Notes: generated by a model from the sequence alone, not told the origin. A stretch of DNA of 64,000 nt from a virus (IMGVR_UViG_3300032093_000021:1-64000); one strand, 5' to 3'; positions 39,159 to 47,921 are shown, counted from the stretch's first letter. A program made the numbers and translations.

Positions 39159-39695
39159 TTATTTTATTTTATGTAAAAAGTTTTTCTCATCTTCAGTTAA
39201 CGAATCCAACCCGGAATCGTTTATCTTATCCAAAATATCATTTAAATTATATTCCTCAACGAATTTTGGTTTTAAGTAATCATAATAATCATCATCTTCA
39301 TCTTCTTCACTTTCAATTATATCTAATAATTCCTCAAGTAATGGATCATATTGATCGTTACTAGTTTGAAAAACCAAATTTGCAGTTTCTAAACACAAAA
39401 AATCTTCCATAATTAATTTTTCATCCTCTTTGTTGTTGGATAGAAAATTTAATGTGATTTTGTCGTCATTTTGACATAGAATATAATTATACTGACATTT
39501 TGTCATTATACTATCTATGGACTCTTTCGCAAAACTCTGATTGAAAGTAGTTGCAAAATGTAGAACAAAAGATGCATTAACAATTCTATACTTGATTAGT
39601 GGTGCGGAATTTAGTTCCACGATTTCATTTGCCACATTTTGGATCTGTTCAAGTGTAAGATCCGGTTCTAATACGATTAGAAAATACTTTGTCAT
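39159..39695 (-). CDS. Hypothetical protein with DUF6576-like C-terminus
   Basis: 178 residues. The C-terminal end LNDILDKINDSGLDSLTEDE + KNFLHKIK fits the small DUF6576 motif (ILDKI-x2-x-G-x-x-SLT-x-x-EK-x-FL), found at the end of rhomboid-like proteins in Bacteroidota. The N-terminal 100 residues form an unrecognised alpha/beta domain, then an Asp/Glu run. Its start overlaps the SbcC-like gene by 4 nt. Confidence 0.65.
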   Translation of the reverse strand: MTKYFLIVLEPDLTLEQIQNVANEIVELNSAPLIKYRIVNASFVLHFATTFNQSFAKESIDSIMTKCQYNYILCQNDDKITLNFLSNNKEDEKLIMEDFLCLETANLVFQTSNDQYDPLLEELLDIIESEEDEDDDYYDYLKPKFVEEYNLNDILDKINDSGLDSLTEDEKNFLHKIK

Positions 39696-42067
39696 TGAAT
39701 TACTTTACTGATGTTATCAATTTTTGTTATCTTGACCACACTGTTCGCCCAGTTGGATATTAGTGGGTTATGCGAAATTACGAATATTTTCTCAAAGTAT
39801 TCTTTTATTTTCACAAAAAATTCTCCAACTAAATCCAAATTTTCATTAGAAATTTTCCCGAATACCTCATCCATCACAATTATGTTTGGTTTAGGTAATG
39901 AACAAACCTTACTCAATACTGATCTTAAAGCCAGTGACGCTATCGTTCTTTCATAACCGGATCCGGAGGACATGAGTTTCTCAACACCGGTCGAGTTATC
40001 AATCATCCAAAACTCAACCTCATTTTTATCTGAGATCTTAATTTCCATTCTGAAGTAACAACTATCCTGAAGAAGTCGTTGTAGTTCTGAATTTATAAAT
40101 GGCATCATCGTTTTAAGGATTGTTTTGGTGATACCATTCTTTCCAAATATCTCAAGATAAATTTTGTAGATCTTTTCCTTCTCCGACTCTTCTTTTATCT
40201 TCTCAATAAAATCTTTGTTTTGTTGTATTTTGCGTTCGTCATTTTTAATGAAGTTGTTATTGGTTATGATACCTGCCTCATACTTTCTTCTTTCTTGTTC
40301 CAACTCATCCAATCTAACATTTGATTTAACGATCTTACTATCAATTTCATTGTTCTTCTTGATCTTTTCTTGAGCGTCGTTATATCTTTTTACTTTATCA
40401 TTTGACCTCTCCAACTTCAACTCATATGATTCTATCTCAAGGTCCAACTTACCTTTAACCAATTTGTTTCTTTCGTAGTTATCAAATTGTGTTTTAAGAA
40501 CCGCTAGATCACTTTCTTTAGCGTTCAGATCTGATAGTTTGGACTCAAGAGTTTCCTTTTCGTCCTTGATATCTTTTAACTGGTCTATCTTTTTCTTGGT
40601 CAATTCCGCATCTATCAACTTGATACCACAATGATCACACTTGAGTCCATCCTTAAACTTGTTAATGAGCTCTTCTATTTCAGATATCTTATTCTCTAAA
40701 CCACCGATCTTCAATCTCAAATCAAGAATTTCTTCTTTTATCTTATCGTGAACTGTTTCTTCATAAAAACTTGATGGTTCAACCAGTTCAACCTCATTTG
40801 ATTGTTTGGTCAGTTGTTGAATTTTACCTTCAAAGTTTCTAATGTCTGACTGAACAGATTCCAAGTTCATAATAATCAAGTCCGGATCAATATCGGTATG
40901 TTTTGAACCCTGAAGATTCTCCTTATACTCCTTACCCTTACTAATCCTGTCATTAACATCCTCAACACTATTTTGTAAAGATGTAATCTCTTGTCTCAAT
41001 TCACCAATCTTGGTTTCACACTCCTCTATTTCCTGTTTTAATTTCTCAGAATTATAGATGTTAGAAATCATTGTCTTGGAGAAGTCAGAATAAAGTTCTT
41101 TACAGGTCTCTTCTTTTCTTTTGAGATACTCCAACCCTAAAAACTTAGTAAGGATCTGTCCTCTTGCAGTTGGTTTAGAATCAATCAGGTCCTCCAAGTT
41201 TGTAGCCGTGGTAAGAATGGTTGATAAGAAATCCTCTTGTTCTCCGATTGAAGATTTGATAAACTTCTCGGTTTCTTTTCTCTGTTCCCCGGTGAAATTA
41301 AGTAATTGTCCATCGGGTAATTTCTTAAAGAAATCAAGATCTGTTTTAACATTCCATTCACCGGACTTAGCCTTCTTTCTTTCAATAGTCCGGGCGATGA
41401 TATAGTCCTCACCATCAATGGTAATCTCACCTCTTACGGATACCTTGTTCTTGTCAGTAAATCTATTAAAGATCTCCTCAGCTTTCTGTGTTTTAGTCGT
41501 AGTGTTGAAAAATAAGAACATCAACAGATCAACAGATAAAACAGTCTTACCACCGAAGTTTGGTGGGTCAGATTCAACTACTGTAATACCATTACACTTT
41601 TCAAAGTCAATAACCTGATTCTCACCATAAGATAAGAAGTTAGAAAACTCAATCCTCCGGATATACCACCTCTTAAATGCCGTTGATTCATCTGATTCGG
41701 CAATAAGTTTGTTCTCCACCGCAACATCCAAGTTAAGAATATTATCAAGGTGTTTGTCCTGACCCTTTGACTTCAAGTGTGACTTAACAAGTTCTATCTG
41801 ATAGTTCTTATCCATCACATTGAATGTTACATCAACGGTCTGAACTCCTTCTTCAGCGGCGGTCTTAACCTTTGTAATTACATTTACATTGGTTGTCGCA
41901 TACTTCTTTTGAAAGTATTGTTTAACACTTCTGATCTTCTCTTGAGAAAAGTTTTCTACATAATCCTCCCAAATAATTTGGATATAAGGATTATCTAATG
42001 TATCTACTTTTAAGTTGTGTGCCATTTTTTTATATTCAAAAACTGGTGGTGGATTGAATAAATCCAT
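39692..42067 (-). CDS. SbcC/T4 gp46-like recombination ATPase
   Basis: 791 residues. Homologue of the large subunit of the SbcCD/gp46-47 nuclease used in recombination and end processing. ATPase N-lobe: FSNFLSYGENQVIDFEKCNG, then a degenerate Walker A (ESDPPNFGGKTVLSVD, about 165-180). Long coiled coils with a zinc hook C478-x-x-C481 (GLKCDHCGIKL). C-lobe: signature SSGSGYERTIASLALR, Walker B NIIVMDEVFG. About 135 residues precede the ATPase, an N-terminal extension absent from T4 gp46. The gp47-like partner lies about 1.4 kb upstream in the same direction. Confidence 0.92.
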   Translation of the reverse strand: MDLFNPPPVFEYKKMAHNLKVDTLDNPYIQIIWEDYVENFSQEKIRSVKQYFQKKYATTNVNVITKVKTAAEEGVQTVDVTFNVMDKNYQIELVKSHLKSKGQDKHLDNILNLDVAVENKLIAESDESTAFKRWYIRRIEFSNFLSYGENQVIDFEKCNGITVVESDPPNFGGKTVLSVDLLMFLFFNTTTKTQKAEEIFNRFTDKNKVSVRGEITIDGEDYIIARTIERKKAKSGEWNVKTDLDFFKKLPDGQLLNFTGEQRKETEKFIKSSIGEQEDFLSTILTTATNLEDLIDSKPTARGQILTKFLGLEYLKRKEETCKELYSDFSKTMISNIYNSEKLKQEIEECETKIGELRQEITSLQNSVEDVNDRISKGKEYKENLQGSKHTDIDPDLIIMNLESVQSDIRNFEGKIQQLTKQSNEVELVEPSSFYEETVHDKIKEEILDLRLKIGGLENKISEIEELINKFKDGLKCDHCGIKLIDAELTKKKIDQLKDIKDEKETLESKLSDLNAKESDLAVLKTQFDNYERNKLVKGKLDLEIESYELKLERSNDKVKRYNDAQEKIKKNNEIDSKIVKSNVRLDELEQERRKYEAGIITNNNFIKNDERKIQQNKDFIEKIKEESEKEKIYKIYLEIFGKNGITKTILKTMMPFINSELQRLLQDSCYFRMEIKISDKNEVEFWMIDNSTGVEKLMSSGSGYERTIASLALRSVLSKVCSLPKPNIIVMDEVFGKISNENLDLVGEFFVKIKEYFEKIFVISHNPLISNWANSVVKITKIDNISKVIQ

Positions 42068-42076
42068 TGTGAAAAA

Positions 42077-42322
42077 TTAAAGGTGTGGATCTACACTTGG
42101 TGCCGCTAAATTAAGTTGCACTGATTCTGATGTTTCTACCGGTTCTTGTTCTTGATCTTCGGTCATACCTGAGAAACTTTCTCTCATTTTTTCAAGTTGT
42201 TCCATCATAGCATCGTTGAACATCTTTTCTGTCTTTTTTCTCAAACCTGCAATTTTGTTATTGCGATTTTTTACTCTTCTTCTGTGGGCCTTTGCTCCAC
42301 CTCTTTTAGCTGATTTCGCCAT
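42077..42322 (-). CDS. Small basic protein with acidic tail
   Basis: 81 residues: MAKSAKRGGAKAHRRRVKNR is strongly basic, then a helix, then an acidic Gln/Glu-rich tail. Possibly nucleic-acid binding. Overlaps the upstream gene by 52 nt. No family recognised. Confidence 0.6.
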   Translation of the reverse strand: MAKSAKRGGAKAHRRRVKNRNNKIAGLRKKTEKMFNDAMMEQLEKMRESFSGMTEDQEQEPVETSESVQLNLAAPSVDPHL

Positions 42323-42627
42323 TTTGTTGTATCTTTTGTTTTGTTTATAAGTTCTTTTATATGTTCACTTTTTCCGAATATTAAATCGTGAATTCTCAAA
42401 CTACCTTCCAATCGTTTATATCTCTGGTAAAGATCTTCGTGTATGTTCTTAAAAAATATGTCAATTTTTTTTTCTTGAAAACCTTTTAAGATTACACACT
42501 CTTTATTAAAATCATTCTCACCCACCAAAGATAAGACAAAAAAGAATTCATCGGCATTTATTTGGTTTTTTTCGTTAATTTTTTTCTTTGCTAATTTGTA
42601 AGCAATTTCTGACCAATCAACCGCCAT
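42271..42627 (-). CDS. Hypothetical 118-aa protein
   Basis: Starts MAVDWSEIAYKLAKKKINEK, helical with KEWILKGFQ-like amphipathic segments and QRYKRLEGSLRIHDLIFGKS. Unknown function. Two-nt gap to the upstream membrane gene. Confidence 0.6.
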   Translation of the reverse strand: MAVDWSEIAYKLAKKKINEKNQINADEFFFVLSLVGENDFNKECVILKGFQEKKIDIFFKNIHEDLYQRYKRLEGSLRIHDLIFGKSEHIKELINKTKDTTKWRNQLKEVEQRPTEEE

Positions 42628-42629
42628 GA

Positions 42630-42989
42630 TTAAATAATGTTGTTCTGATTTGGTCTGTTTTCTTCAAACCATTCAACCACCGCATTTATCGCCCAAACGG
42701 CTCCGGATGATAATATACCATCAAAAAACCAAGAAACTAACGGTGATACACCCAATAATTCTTGTACTGGTGAGTAAACAAACCAACCCAAGAAAAATCC
42801 ACCCCACGTAGAAAAACACATAGGACAGGATAAGATCCCGGAAATGAACTCTCCAACACTTTGTAAAGGAGCATTCTCATTTTCACCCCATTTTCTAATT
42901 CCATCTCTGAGTCCCTGAAAGATTGATCCATAAACCATAATGTTCATAAGACCATAACTCATAATAAACCATAATAATAATTGTGTCAT
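42630..42989 (-). CDS. Membrane protein with CPMC motif (DUF1360-like)
   Basis: 119 residues with three hydrophobic segments. FISGILSCPMCFSTWGGFFL places a CPxC motif just before a glycine-rich transmembrane helix, the feature of DUF1360-type and related phage membrane proteins. C-terminal SSGAVWAINAVVEWFEE. Function unknown. Confidence 0.65.
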   Translation of the reverse strand: MTQLLLWFIMSYGLMNIMVYGSIFQGLRDGIRKWGENENAPLQSVGEFISGILSCPMCFSTWGGFFLGWFVYSPVQELLGVSPLVSWFFDGILSSGAVWAINAVVEWFEENRPNQNNII

Positions 42990-43001
42990 AATTTGTATAT
43001 T

Positions 43002-43544
43002 TTAGAAAGTTTGTGATAAATTTGAACCGACCATATATCTTGATTTAAGGAACTCCGGACTTGGAGCCATAACCACAGATTCAAGATCGGATATTTTTTT
43101 GTCTTTGTCAACTAACTGTCCCCTCAAACTCTGAAGAGTTTCTGATAACATTGAGTTCTTTTTTTGGAGATCTTGGAAATTTTTTTCCAATTCTTGTATT
43201 TTAGTGGAAAATTTTTGTCTTTCTTCCTCCAATTGTTGATTTTCTTGGAAAATTTTCGCTTGTTCCTCTATTTTTAATAGATATTGTTTTCTTTCTTCCT
43301 GCCAAAAAGAGTCGTCAACAACCACTTTTTCCACAATTTTCTCTACCGGAACTTCTACGATCTTGTCAATGAAAACCGGTTCACTATTTCCATAAAGCCC
43401 ATACTTCTCAATATACAGACCTTTTTTGAAACAAGAAAAAAGAAAATTATCAATGTTTTCTATTTCATTTAATTTACAAAAAGCAATTACATCATCCCCA
43501 TCTATCTTGGGTATATTAAGCGTTAACAAGTCGTTCTGTTCCAT
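43002..43544 (-). CDS. Coiled-coil protein
   Basis: 180 residues. The first 60 residues are alpha/beta (MEQNDLLTLNIPKIDGDDVI, FCKLNEIENIDNFLFSCFKK), then EVPVEKIVEKVVVDDSFWQE and a coiled coil of about 90 residues. It overlaps the SbcD-like gene by 29 nt, so it is co-translated with the recombination proteins. The EVPVEKIVEK linker is common in phage coiled-coil proteins. Confidence 0.6.
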   Translation of the reverse strand: MEQNDLLTLNIPKIDGDDVIAFCKLNEIENIDNFLFSCFKKGLYIEKYGLYGNSEPVFIDKIVEVPVEKIVEKVVVDDSFWQEERKQYLLKIEEQAKIFQENQQLEEERQKFSTKIQELEKNFQDLQKKNSMLSETLQSLRGQLVDKDKKISDLESVVMAPSPEFLKSRYMVGSNLSQTF

Positions 43545-44295
43545 TTTCTAAATTATCAAAAGAGTTTATATAAAAAGATAAGAAAGGTTTTGGATTTTCC
43601 AAATCTGTGAAAGTATATTTATCTTTTTCCACATCGTAAAGACCAAATCCGTGTTTGGAGATTGTCTCACCGAAATTCTGTTGAATGGTTGACCCGATCA
43701 TATATGCCTTCTTTCCTCCCGGAATATCAAACACCTGTCTTTTGTGGATATCGCCACACAGTACTAGATCACATCCTTTGAACTTGTCAGAATCAAATCC
43801 CTCGTCAAACTTATATCCGATGTCTGTTGATAACCCTCTAACAGGTCCGTGAAATAAACCGATCTTTCTTTTGTCAGATGGTTCAATAACTGGTGGGAGG
43901 TTGTGTTCTGTTAAGGAATATACAACCCATTCAATATTGTCGTCTACATACACACCTCTGTCCTTGTAATAAACTATATTCTCGTTATCAAGAGAGTCAA
44001 TGATCGGTGTAAGAGCATCAAGTCGGGACATATTATTCTCCAAGAAGTCGTGGTTCCCTATGATGAGGACTGTCTTTGCAATTTTGGAACATTCTGTTAG
44101 GACCCAAGATACCATCTCAATAAGTTCAGGTGTCATTTGGTTTTTGGAATGAACAAGGTCTCCGGTGAATACGATTCTATCCGGGGCAATTTCTCCAAAC
44201 TGTTTTAACATCTTACCTATAATGCCCCGGTATAGATCGTGATCTTTGAATAATCTGATATGAAGATCAGAGAAGTGAACTATTTTGTTAATCAT
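43516..44295 (-). CDS. SbcD/T4 gp47-like nuclease (metallophosphoesterase)
   Basis: 259 residues. Calcineurin-type motifs: VHFSDLHIRL (Asp10, His12), VFTGDLVHSKNQ (Asp46), LIIGNHDFLENN (Asn81-His82), IGLFHGPV and LCGDIHKRQVFD. Catalytic subunit of the Mre11-Rad50-type complex with the gp46-like ATPase encoded downstream. Shorter than E. coli SbcD (400 aa) but like T4 gp47 in core. A TAAATTTG box lies about 40 nt upstream of the start. Confidence 0.93.
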   Translation of the reverse strand: MINKIVHFSDLHIRLFKDHDLYRGIIGKMLKQFGEIAPDRIVFTGDLVHSKNQMTPELIEMVSWVLTECSKIAKTVLIIGNHDFLENNMSRLDALTPIIDSLDNENIVYYKDRGVYVDDNIEWVVYSLTEHNLPPVIEPSDKRKIGLFHGPVRGLSTDIGYKFDEGFDSDKFKGCDLVLCGDIHKRQVFDIPGGKKAYMIGSTIQQNFGETISKHGFGLYDVEKDKYTFTDLENPKPFLSFYINSFDNLENGTERLVNA

Positions 44296-44478
44296 TTTAA
44301 TTTTTTTATAGTTTCTTAAAATAAGTTTGTGGCAAATTTACATCATTTTTTTTAATATAAAATGAGTTCATATTCATCCACCTTTGTTGTTTATTGTTTT
44401 CACAAATGAAATATAACTTTGAAAGTGTATGAAATACAATATCTCCGACTATGATCATTTATTAATAATTTTAATTGG
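44296..44478. other. Intergenic stretch upstream of the gp47-like gene
   Basis: A 183-nt AT-rich gap. It holds a minus-strand TAAATTTG box (near 44334-44341) suited to transcribe the recombination genes. I see no other feature. Confidence 0.5.
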
Positions 44479-45138
44479 TTATTCAAATATCCATTCTCCT
44501 TTCATCACTCCGTTGATGATTTTTGTTTTAACACAACCGCAATTATGTCCTGGTGCGTCCATAAAACAACCATTATTGTCATTACCAGTACATTCAACTT
44601 CTATTTCACAATTAAATCCAACAGGTAGTTTTGATTGTGATATGGATTGTATTGTTTTTTCTACTAGATCTTTTATTAAAGATTCTTCTACTAGATCTTT
44701 TATTAAAGATTCTGTTACTGTTTTTCCAATCATATTCCAACAAGCTATTTCAACAGCATCTCTCATATCCTCCTCTGTGAATTTATATTTCTCTTTGGCT
44801 TTGTTGTAACCTATTCCAAATCCAAAAGACCAATCACCTCTGTTTACAGAAACCTCTTGACCACCCGTAAGTTCTTCCCATAAATTATCTCCTATACACT
44901 CAATAGTAGGGAATGTCATCGGTAATGGTGGTAGTAAATCTACTCCATCTAAAATTGGTGAGTTGTTTAGCGATAGGTGGGCAATTATTTTTTTGCAGTC
45001 TCCGAATACTTTTTGACATGGATTATCGTTAGCGTATCTAAATACACCATAACTATCTGTCACCCAATCCCCTTCTTTAATCTCCTCATCAGAAGTGATT
45101 AGTATGTAGTTGTTTGTTTTGATAACTAAATGTGTCAT
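44479..45138 (-). CDS. Conserved hypothetical protein with internal SLIKDLVE duplication
   Basis: 219 residues. N-terminal MTHLVIKTNNYILITSDEEI and EGDWVTDSYGVFRYANDN, then DVDLLPPLPM-like linker, and ESLIKDLVEESLIKDLVEKT, an exact 9-residue tandem duplication. The C-terminus has a Cys cluster (CFMDAPGHNCGCVKTK), perhaps a zinc site. Similar proteins occur in other Bacteroidota phages, function unknown. Confidence 0.6.
   Translation of the reverse strand: MTHLVIKTNNYILITSDEEIKEGDWVTDSYGVFRYANDNPCQKVFGDCKKIIAHLSLNNSPILDGVDLLPPLPMTFPTIECIGDNLWEELTGGQEVSVNRGDWSFGFGIGYNKAKEKYKFTEEDMRDAVEIACWNMIGKTVTESLIKDLVEESLIKDLVEKTIQSISQSKLPVGFNCEIEVECTGNDNNGCFMDAPGHNCGCVKTKIINGVMKGEWIFE
44668..44722 (+). 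repeat. 27-bp tandem duplication inside the 44479 gene
   Basis: Two near-identical copies of about 27 bp (TTCTACTAGATCTTTTATTA + AAGATTC) encode the repeated ESLIKDLVE. In frame, so the gene stays intact. Confidence 0.75.
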
Positions 45139-45650
45139 TTATTAAGGATTTTGATAAGTTTTTCTTTTATTCCTGTCTGTTTGATTCCTTCATTCTCTTT
45201 GGGTGTTAATACAAAGTTATCACCCAAAAATAAACTCATATCCAAATCATCCACACTAACCCAACTTGTGACATTTTTATTATTATCTAACCATTGTTGG
45301 ATTTCCAATGACCTGAGAAGTTCTAATGTGCCGGACTGATCAACTATTGGAGTAAAATCCAAGGGTTTTTTGACAACACCCATAAGATCATAATATACAC
45401 CCATATCTTCCAATGATCCGTGAAGTTTCCAATCAGAACTAACAACGATTTCAGCCCCGGTTTCAGTTAAAACTTCGTTAAGAACTTTAACCGCCTTTTT
45501 ATCAAAATTATCAAATCTATGTTCTACGGGAACTTCTCTTAATGTCATAGACATTTTTCTCCCACCCCACTTCTTTTGTTTTTTGAGTCGGGAACCCCAA
45601 TTGTTTGACAAGCAAACAACACCATCGTGATCTAAAAATAGGACTTTCAT
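45135..45650 (-). CDS. HAD-like hydrolase (Swiss-army-knife RNA-repair type)
   Basis: 171 residues. The N-terminal motif MKVLFLDHDGVVCLSNNW (DxDGV, HAD motif I) and TGAEIVVSSDWKLHGS (motif II, SSDW) match the HAD_SAK family linked to RNA repair or nucleotide phosphatases. Later WVSVDDLDMSLFL supplies the acidic motif. Its start is preceded by a TATCTTTG box with a 4-nt gap. The stop overlaps the next gene by 4 nt. Confidence 0.8.
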   Translation of the reverse strand: MKVLFLDHDGVVCLSNNWGSRLKKQKKWGGRKMSMTLREVPVEHRFDNFDKKAVKVLNEVLTETGAEIVVSSDWKLHGSLEDMGVYYDLMGVVKKPLDFTPIVDQSGTLELLRSLEIQQWLDNNKNVTSWVSVDDLDMSLFLGDNFVLTPKENEGIKQTGIKEKLIKILNK

Positions 45651-45654
45651 ATCA

Positions 45655-45662
45655 CAAAGATA
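45655..45662 (-). promoter_or_regulatory. Bacteroidota -7 box (TATCTTTG), 4 nt before ATG
   Basis: Minus strand TTATCTTTGTGATATGAAAG, identical over 20 nt to the site before 5551. Indicates a nearly leaderless mRNA. Confidence 0.65.
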
Positions 45663-45670
45663 AGGATTTT

Positions 45671-45985
45671 TTATATTGAAAATATATTTTCTTTTGGATT
45701 ATAATCAAAAACACTTTTGGAACCACCATTTGTGGCTTTGACATTAATATAAGGATTGGTCCCGCTACTTTGTATACTGATACCAGTATGCGTTGTTAAT
45801 TTATTATTCAATATCTCGCCAATCGCATCATAAACTCCTTTAAGTTCATCCGGTGTCATGCGAACTGTCAATGTCTCATCTTGTTTTGTAAGATTTATAA
45901 ATCCAGTGTCTTCATTTACACCAACCACAACAACCGATTCGTCTATAATAATTCGTTTGTCAATTAGTTTTGATTCTTTTTTCAT
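45671..45985 (-). CDS. Hypothetical 104-aa protein
   Basis: Starts MKKESKLIDKRIIIDESVVV; alpha/beta with TVRMTPDELKGVYDAIGEIL in the middle. Overlaps the upstream gene by 4 nt (ATGA). No family recognised. Confidence 0.6.
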   Translation of the reverse strand: MKKESKLIDKRIIIDESVVVVGVNEDTGFINLTKQDETLTVRMTPDELKGVYDAIGEILNNKLTTHTGISIQSSGTNPYINVKATNGGSKSVFDYNPKENIFSI

Positions 45986-46152
45986 TGTTTTCTTTTTATA
46001 AATCTAAAATATATAGTAGCTATTCCTAATCCTATTGTTAATACTTTTTTATATTCATAATAATCTGTGGATTGATACCCAATACCTAAATCAAACCACC
46101 ATTCTTTATGATCTAAAGTATTCCAAGCAATTTCAATTTTCATCTCAGTCAT
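45982..46152 (-). CDS. 56-aa hypothetical protein
   Basis: ATG at 46152 gives MTEMKIEIAWNTLDHKEWWF, then DLGIGYQSTDYYEYKKVLTI and a hydrophobic GLGIATIYFRFIKRKQ end. Both ends overlap neighbours by 4 nt (ATGA), strong support for translation. Possibly membrane associated. Function unknown. Confidence 0.65.
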   Translation of the reverse strand: MTEMKIEIAWNTLDHKEWWFDLGIGYQSTDYYEYKKVLTIGLGIATIYFRFIKRKQ

Positions 46153-46322
46153 TGTTTTGAATTTGTAAAAGGTTTACCTTTTTTTTCTATCCATAAGTTT
46201 AACTCATTGTATAAAACAATATCATCATTAAATGTTGGCCCGAATCCTCTGAACATATACAATAATTGTTTCGCCCACCACAGTTTGAACTTGAATGGTA
46301 ATTTATAATAATATTTTTTCAT
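46149..46322 (-). CDS. 57-aa hypothetical protein
   Basis: ATG at 46322 gives MKKYYYKLPFKFKLWWAKQL, then LYMFRGFGPTFNDDIVLYNE and LNLWIEKKGKPFTNSKQ. Basic and aromatic. It overlaps both neighbours by 4 nt. Function unknown. Confidence 0.65.
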   Translation of the reverse strand: MKKYYYKLPFKFKLWWAKQLLYMFRGFGPTFNDDIVLYNELNLWIEKKGKPFTNSKQ

Positions 46323-46645
46323 TGTTTTTCTTTTAATTTATCAATATACCATTCAATACCTTCAATGAAACCATCTGCATATTGGACACTTTCAATCTGA
46401 GATCTAAACTTAGCTTCCTCTTCAATTTCTTCTAAATTTATTTTATTAGGTTTACCCATATTATATCCCCTCATAAATCCATTTATGAAAAAATGCTTAT
46501 CCTCTTCTGTGCAACCATCACATCCTTCCCAAGATTCCATGGCAAGGTCATATACTTCTTTCATATTACCAATCATTTTATCCACCTTCTCTGCTATGTG
46601 TGGCGGCATCCCATCTAATAATCTTTCATTCAATTTGTCATTCAT
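46319..46645 (-). CDS. Hypothetical 108-aa protein
   Basis: Acidic helical protein with MPPHIAEKVDKMIGNMKEVY, a WEGCDGCTEEDKHFFINGFM segment with a CDGC pair, and a C-terminal YADGFIEGIEWYIDKLKEKQ. Part of a translationally coupled series. No family recognised. Confidence 0.6.
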   Translation of the reverse strand: MNDKLNERLLDGMPPHIAEKVDKMIGNMKEVYDLAMESWEGCDGCTEEDKHFFINGFMRGYNMGKPNKINLEEIEEEAKFRSQIESVQYADGFIEGIEWYIDKLKEKQ

Positions 46646-46648
46646 AAT

Positions 46649-46855
46649 TTACCAATTTTCGTAATCTGTTAAATTAATGTCAAGTTCCGGAACATCTTCT
46701 CTGCCTGCCATTACGATAGTTCCAATACCGGTGGGGATGAACTTAAACCAATACCCACCGCCAGCAGCTCCAAAATGTCCTTCAGGAATAATCGGTAAAG
46801 AATTTTTCCAAACACGATATCTAGCTTCTTGATCTTCTGTTAATTCAAATTTCAT
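46649..46855 (-). CDS. Hypothetical 68-aa protein
   Basis: MKFELTEDQEARYRVWKNSL, then a glycine-rich middle (GHFGAAGGGYWFKFIPTGIG) and an acidic tail. Small phage protein of unknown role, 4-nt overlap with the upstream gene. Confidence 0.6.
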   Translation of the reverse strand: MKFELTEDQEARYRVWKNSLPIIPEGHFGAAGGGYWFKFIPTGIGTIVMAGREDVPELDINLTDYENW

Positions 46856-47115
46856 AACTTTTCAATTTCTTCTTTTACTAATCTCCAATAAGATTTATAA
46901 TTCCGGTGCGTCTCTGAAAATACTGTTGATTTCAAATGAACATCATCTTCAGCAATTTCAATTAACTTATCAACCGCAATTAAAGCACATTCTTTAGCAT
47001 ATTGATTTTTATACATTGGATAATCTTCTCCACCGGTATAATTGGTCGCCCACGATGTTGAGATTCCCATGCTACTTACTAAATAAATTGCTTGCGCTTT
47101 CGGTGTCATACTCAT
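46852..47115 (-). CDS. Conserved small phage protein
   Basis: 87 residues (MSMTPKAQAIYLVSSMGIST, then CALIAVDKLIEIAEDD and SYWRLVKEEIEKL). The pattern of a K-A-x-x-L-x-x-x-M helix followed by A-x-x-A-V-D-x-I and a C-terminal W-x-x-V-K-x-x-I-E is common in myovirus small proteins. Overlaps the upstream gene by 44 nt. Confidence 0.6.
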   Translation of the reverse strand: MSMTPKAQAIYLVSSMGISTSWATNYTGGEDYPMYKNQYAKECALIAVDKLIEIAEDDVHLKSTVFSETHRNYKSYWRLVKEEIEKL

Positions 47116-47365
47116 TTTTTTTGATTAATTCAAACAATTCTTCGGTTTCATCAGGTATCTCAAGAAACCTAATATGATGGTGTTTTCCTTCCACCTCCAA
47201 GAATTCATACCAAGGACCTGATGCAAAGTTGATACCTGTTTTCTCCCTCATTTCCTCACCACTGACCACATCTATAACGTGATAGATTGATCCTTTATGG
47301 GTACGGATACTACCATAACCTTCTTCATCAACACATAAGGAATTCTCAATACAGATTACTCTCAT
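47072..47365 (-). CDS. Conserved small phage protein
   Basis: 97 residues. MRVICIENSLCVDEEGYGSI, then HKGSIYHVIDVVSGEE, GPWYEFLEVEGKHHHIRFLE, a beta-barrel-like fold (SH3-like layout) seen in small phage proteins, and a helical tail. Function unknown. Confidence 0.6.
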   Translation of the reverse strand: MRVICIENSLCVDEEGYGSIRTHKGSIYHVIDVVSGEEMREKTGINFASGPWYEFLEVEGKHHHIRFLEIPDETEELFELIKKNEYDTESASNLFSK

Positions 47366-47367
47366 AG

Positions 47368-47580
47368 TTATAACTTTATTTTAATTTCAGTATTGATTTT
47401 TTCTCTCCATGATTCGTCTTCAGGTAGTTTTATATTTTCCAGATATTCTTGTAAATACAAATTTAACACTCTCAAATGATAGATATACTCTTCACTATTT
47501 GAAGAATTTAATTGTGTGGTTGAAATTGCCGTATCAAATATATGTCTAACAATTTGACTACTTAATTCTTTATCTTTCAT
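47368..47580 (-). CDS. Hypothetical 70-aa protein
   Basis: A helical protein (MKDKELSSQIVRHIFDTAIS, YHLRVLNLYLQEYLENIKLP). The start overlaps the upstream gene by 4 nt. No family recognised. Confidence 0.55.
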   Translation of the reverse strand: MKDKELSSQIVRHIFDTAISTTQLNSSNSEEYIYHLRVLNLYLQEYLENIKLPEDESWREKINTEIKIKL

Positions 47581-47903
47581 ATCTTTTCCAAATCTTCTTT
47601 TAATCTTTTAAGAAATGTTTCCTCCCCATCATCACCGGACAGAAGCCAGTCAATCCTATGAGCATAAACCTCAGCCTTACGAAGAATATCTACCGCTTCT
47701 TTGAACTTCTCAATTACCTCATCGGGATATTTGTAATGATACATATCCTCCGGATACTTCACATACCAGTCCGGATCTCTCCAACCTTCGTCTTTGAGTT
47801 CTCTTTCAGTTTTCTTTGCTCCGTTTTTTTCAATAACGGATTCAATAGAATCGGAAATATTCCTAATTCTGTATTGATCGTAGTCGAATCTTCCTCCTGA
47901 CAT
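47577..47903 (-). CDS. Hypothetical 108-aa phage protein
   Basis: Starts MSGGRFDYDQYRIRNISDSI, later EKFKEAVDILRKAEVYAHRI and DWLLSGDDGEETFLKRLKED. This SGGRF-x-Y-x-Q-x-x-I ... A-x-x-x-x-RIDWLLSGDD-x-E pattern is typical of a widespread phage protein family of unknown function. It has a TATATTTG box 18 nt upstream and starts the coupled series running to 45135. Confidence 0.7.
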   Translation of the reverse strand: MSGGRFDYDQYRIRNISDSIESVIEKNGAKKTERELKDEGWRDPDWYVKYPEDMYHYKYPDEVIEKFKEAVDILRKAEVYAHRIDWLLSGDDGEETFLKRLKEDLEKI

Positions 47904-47921
47904 AAAATTTGTTTTAGATTA

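Noticed and set aside
44429-44809. Plus-strand 126-codon frame
   Set aside because: Antisense to the conserved 44479-45138 gene, with low-complexity residues from the 27-bp duplication.
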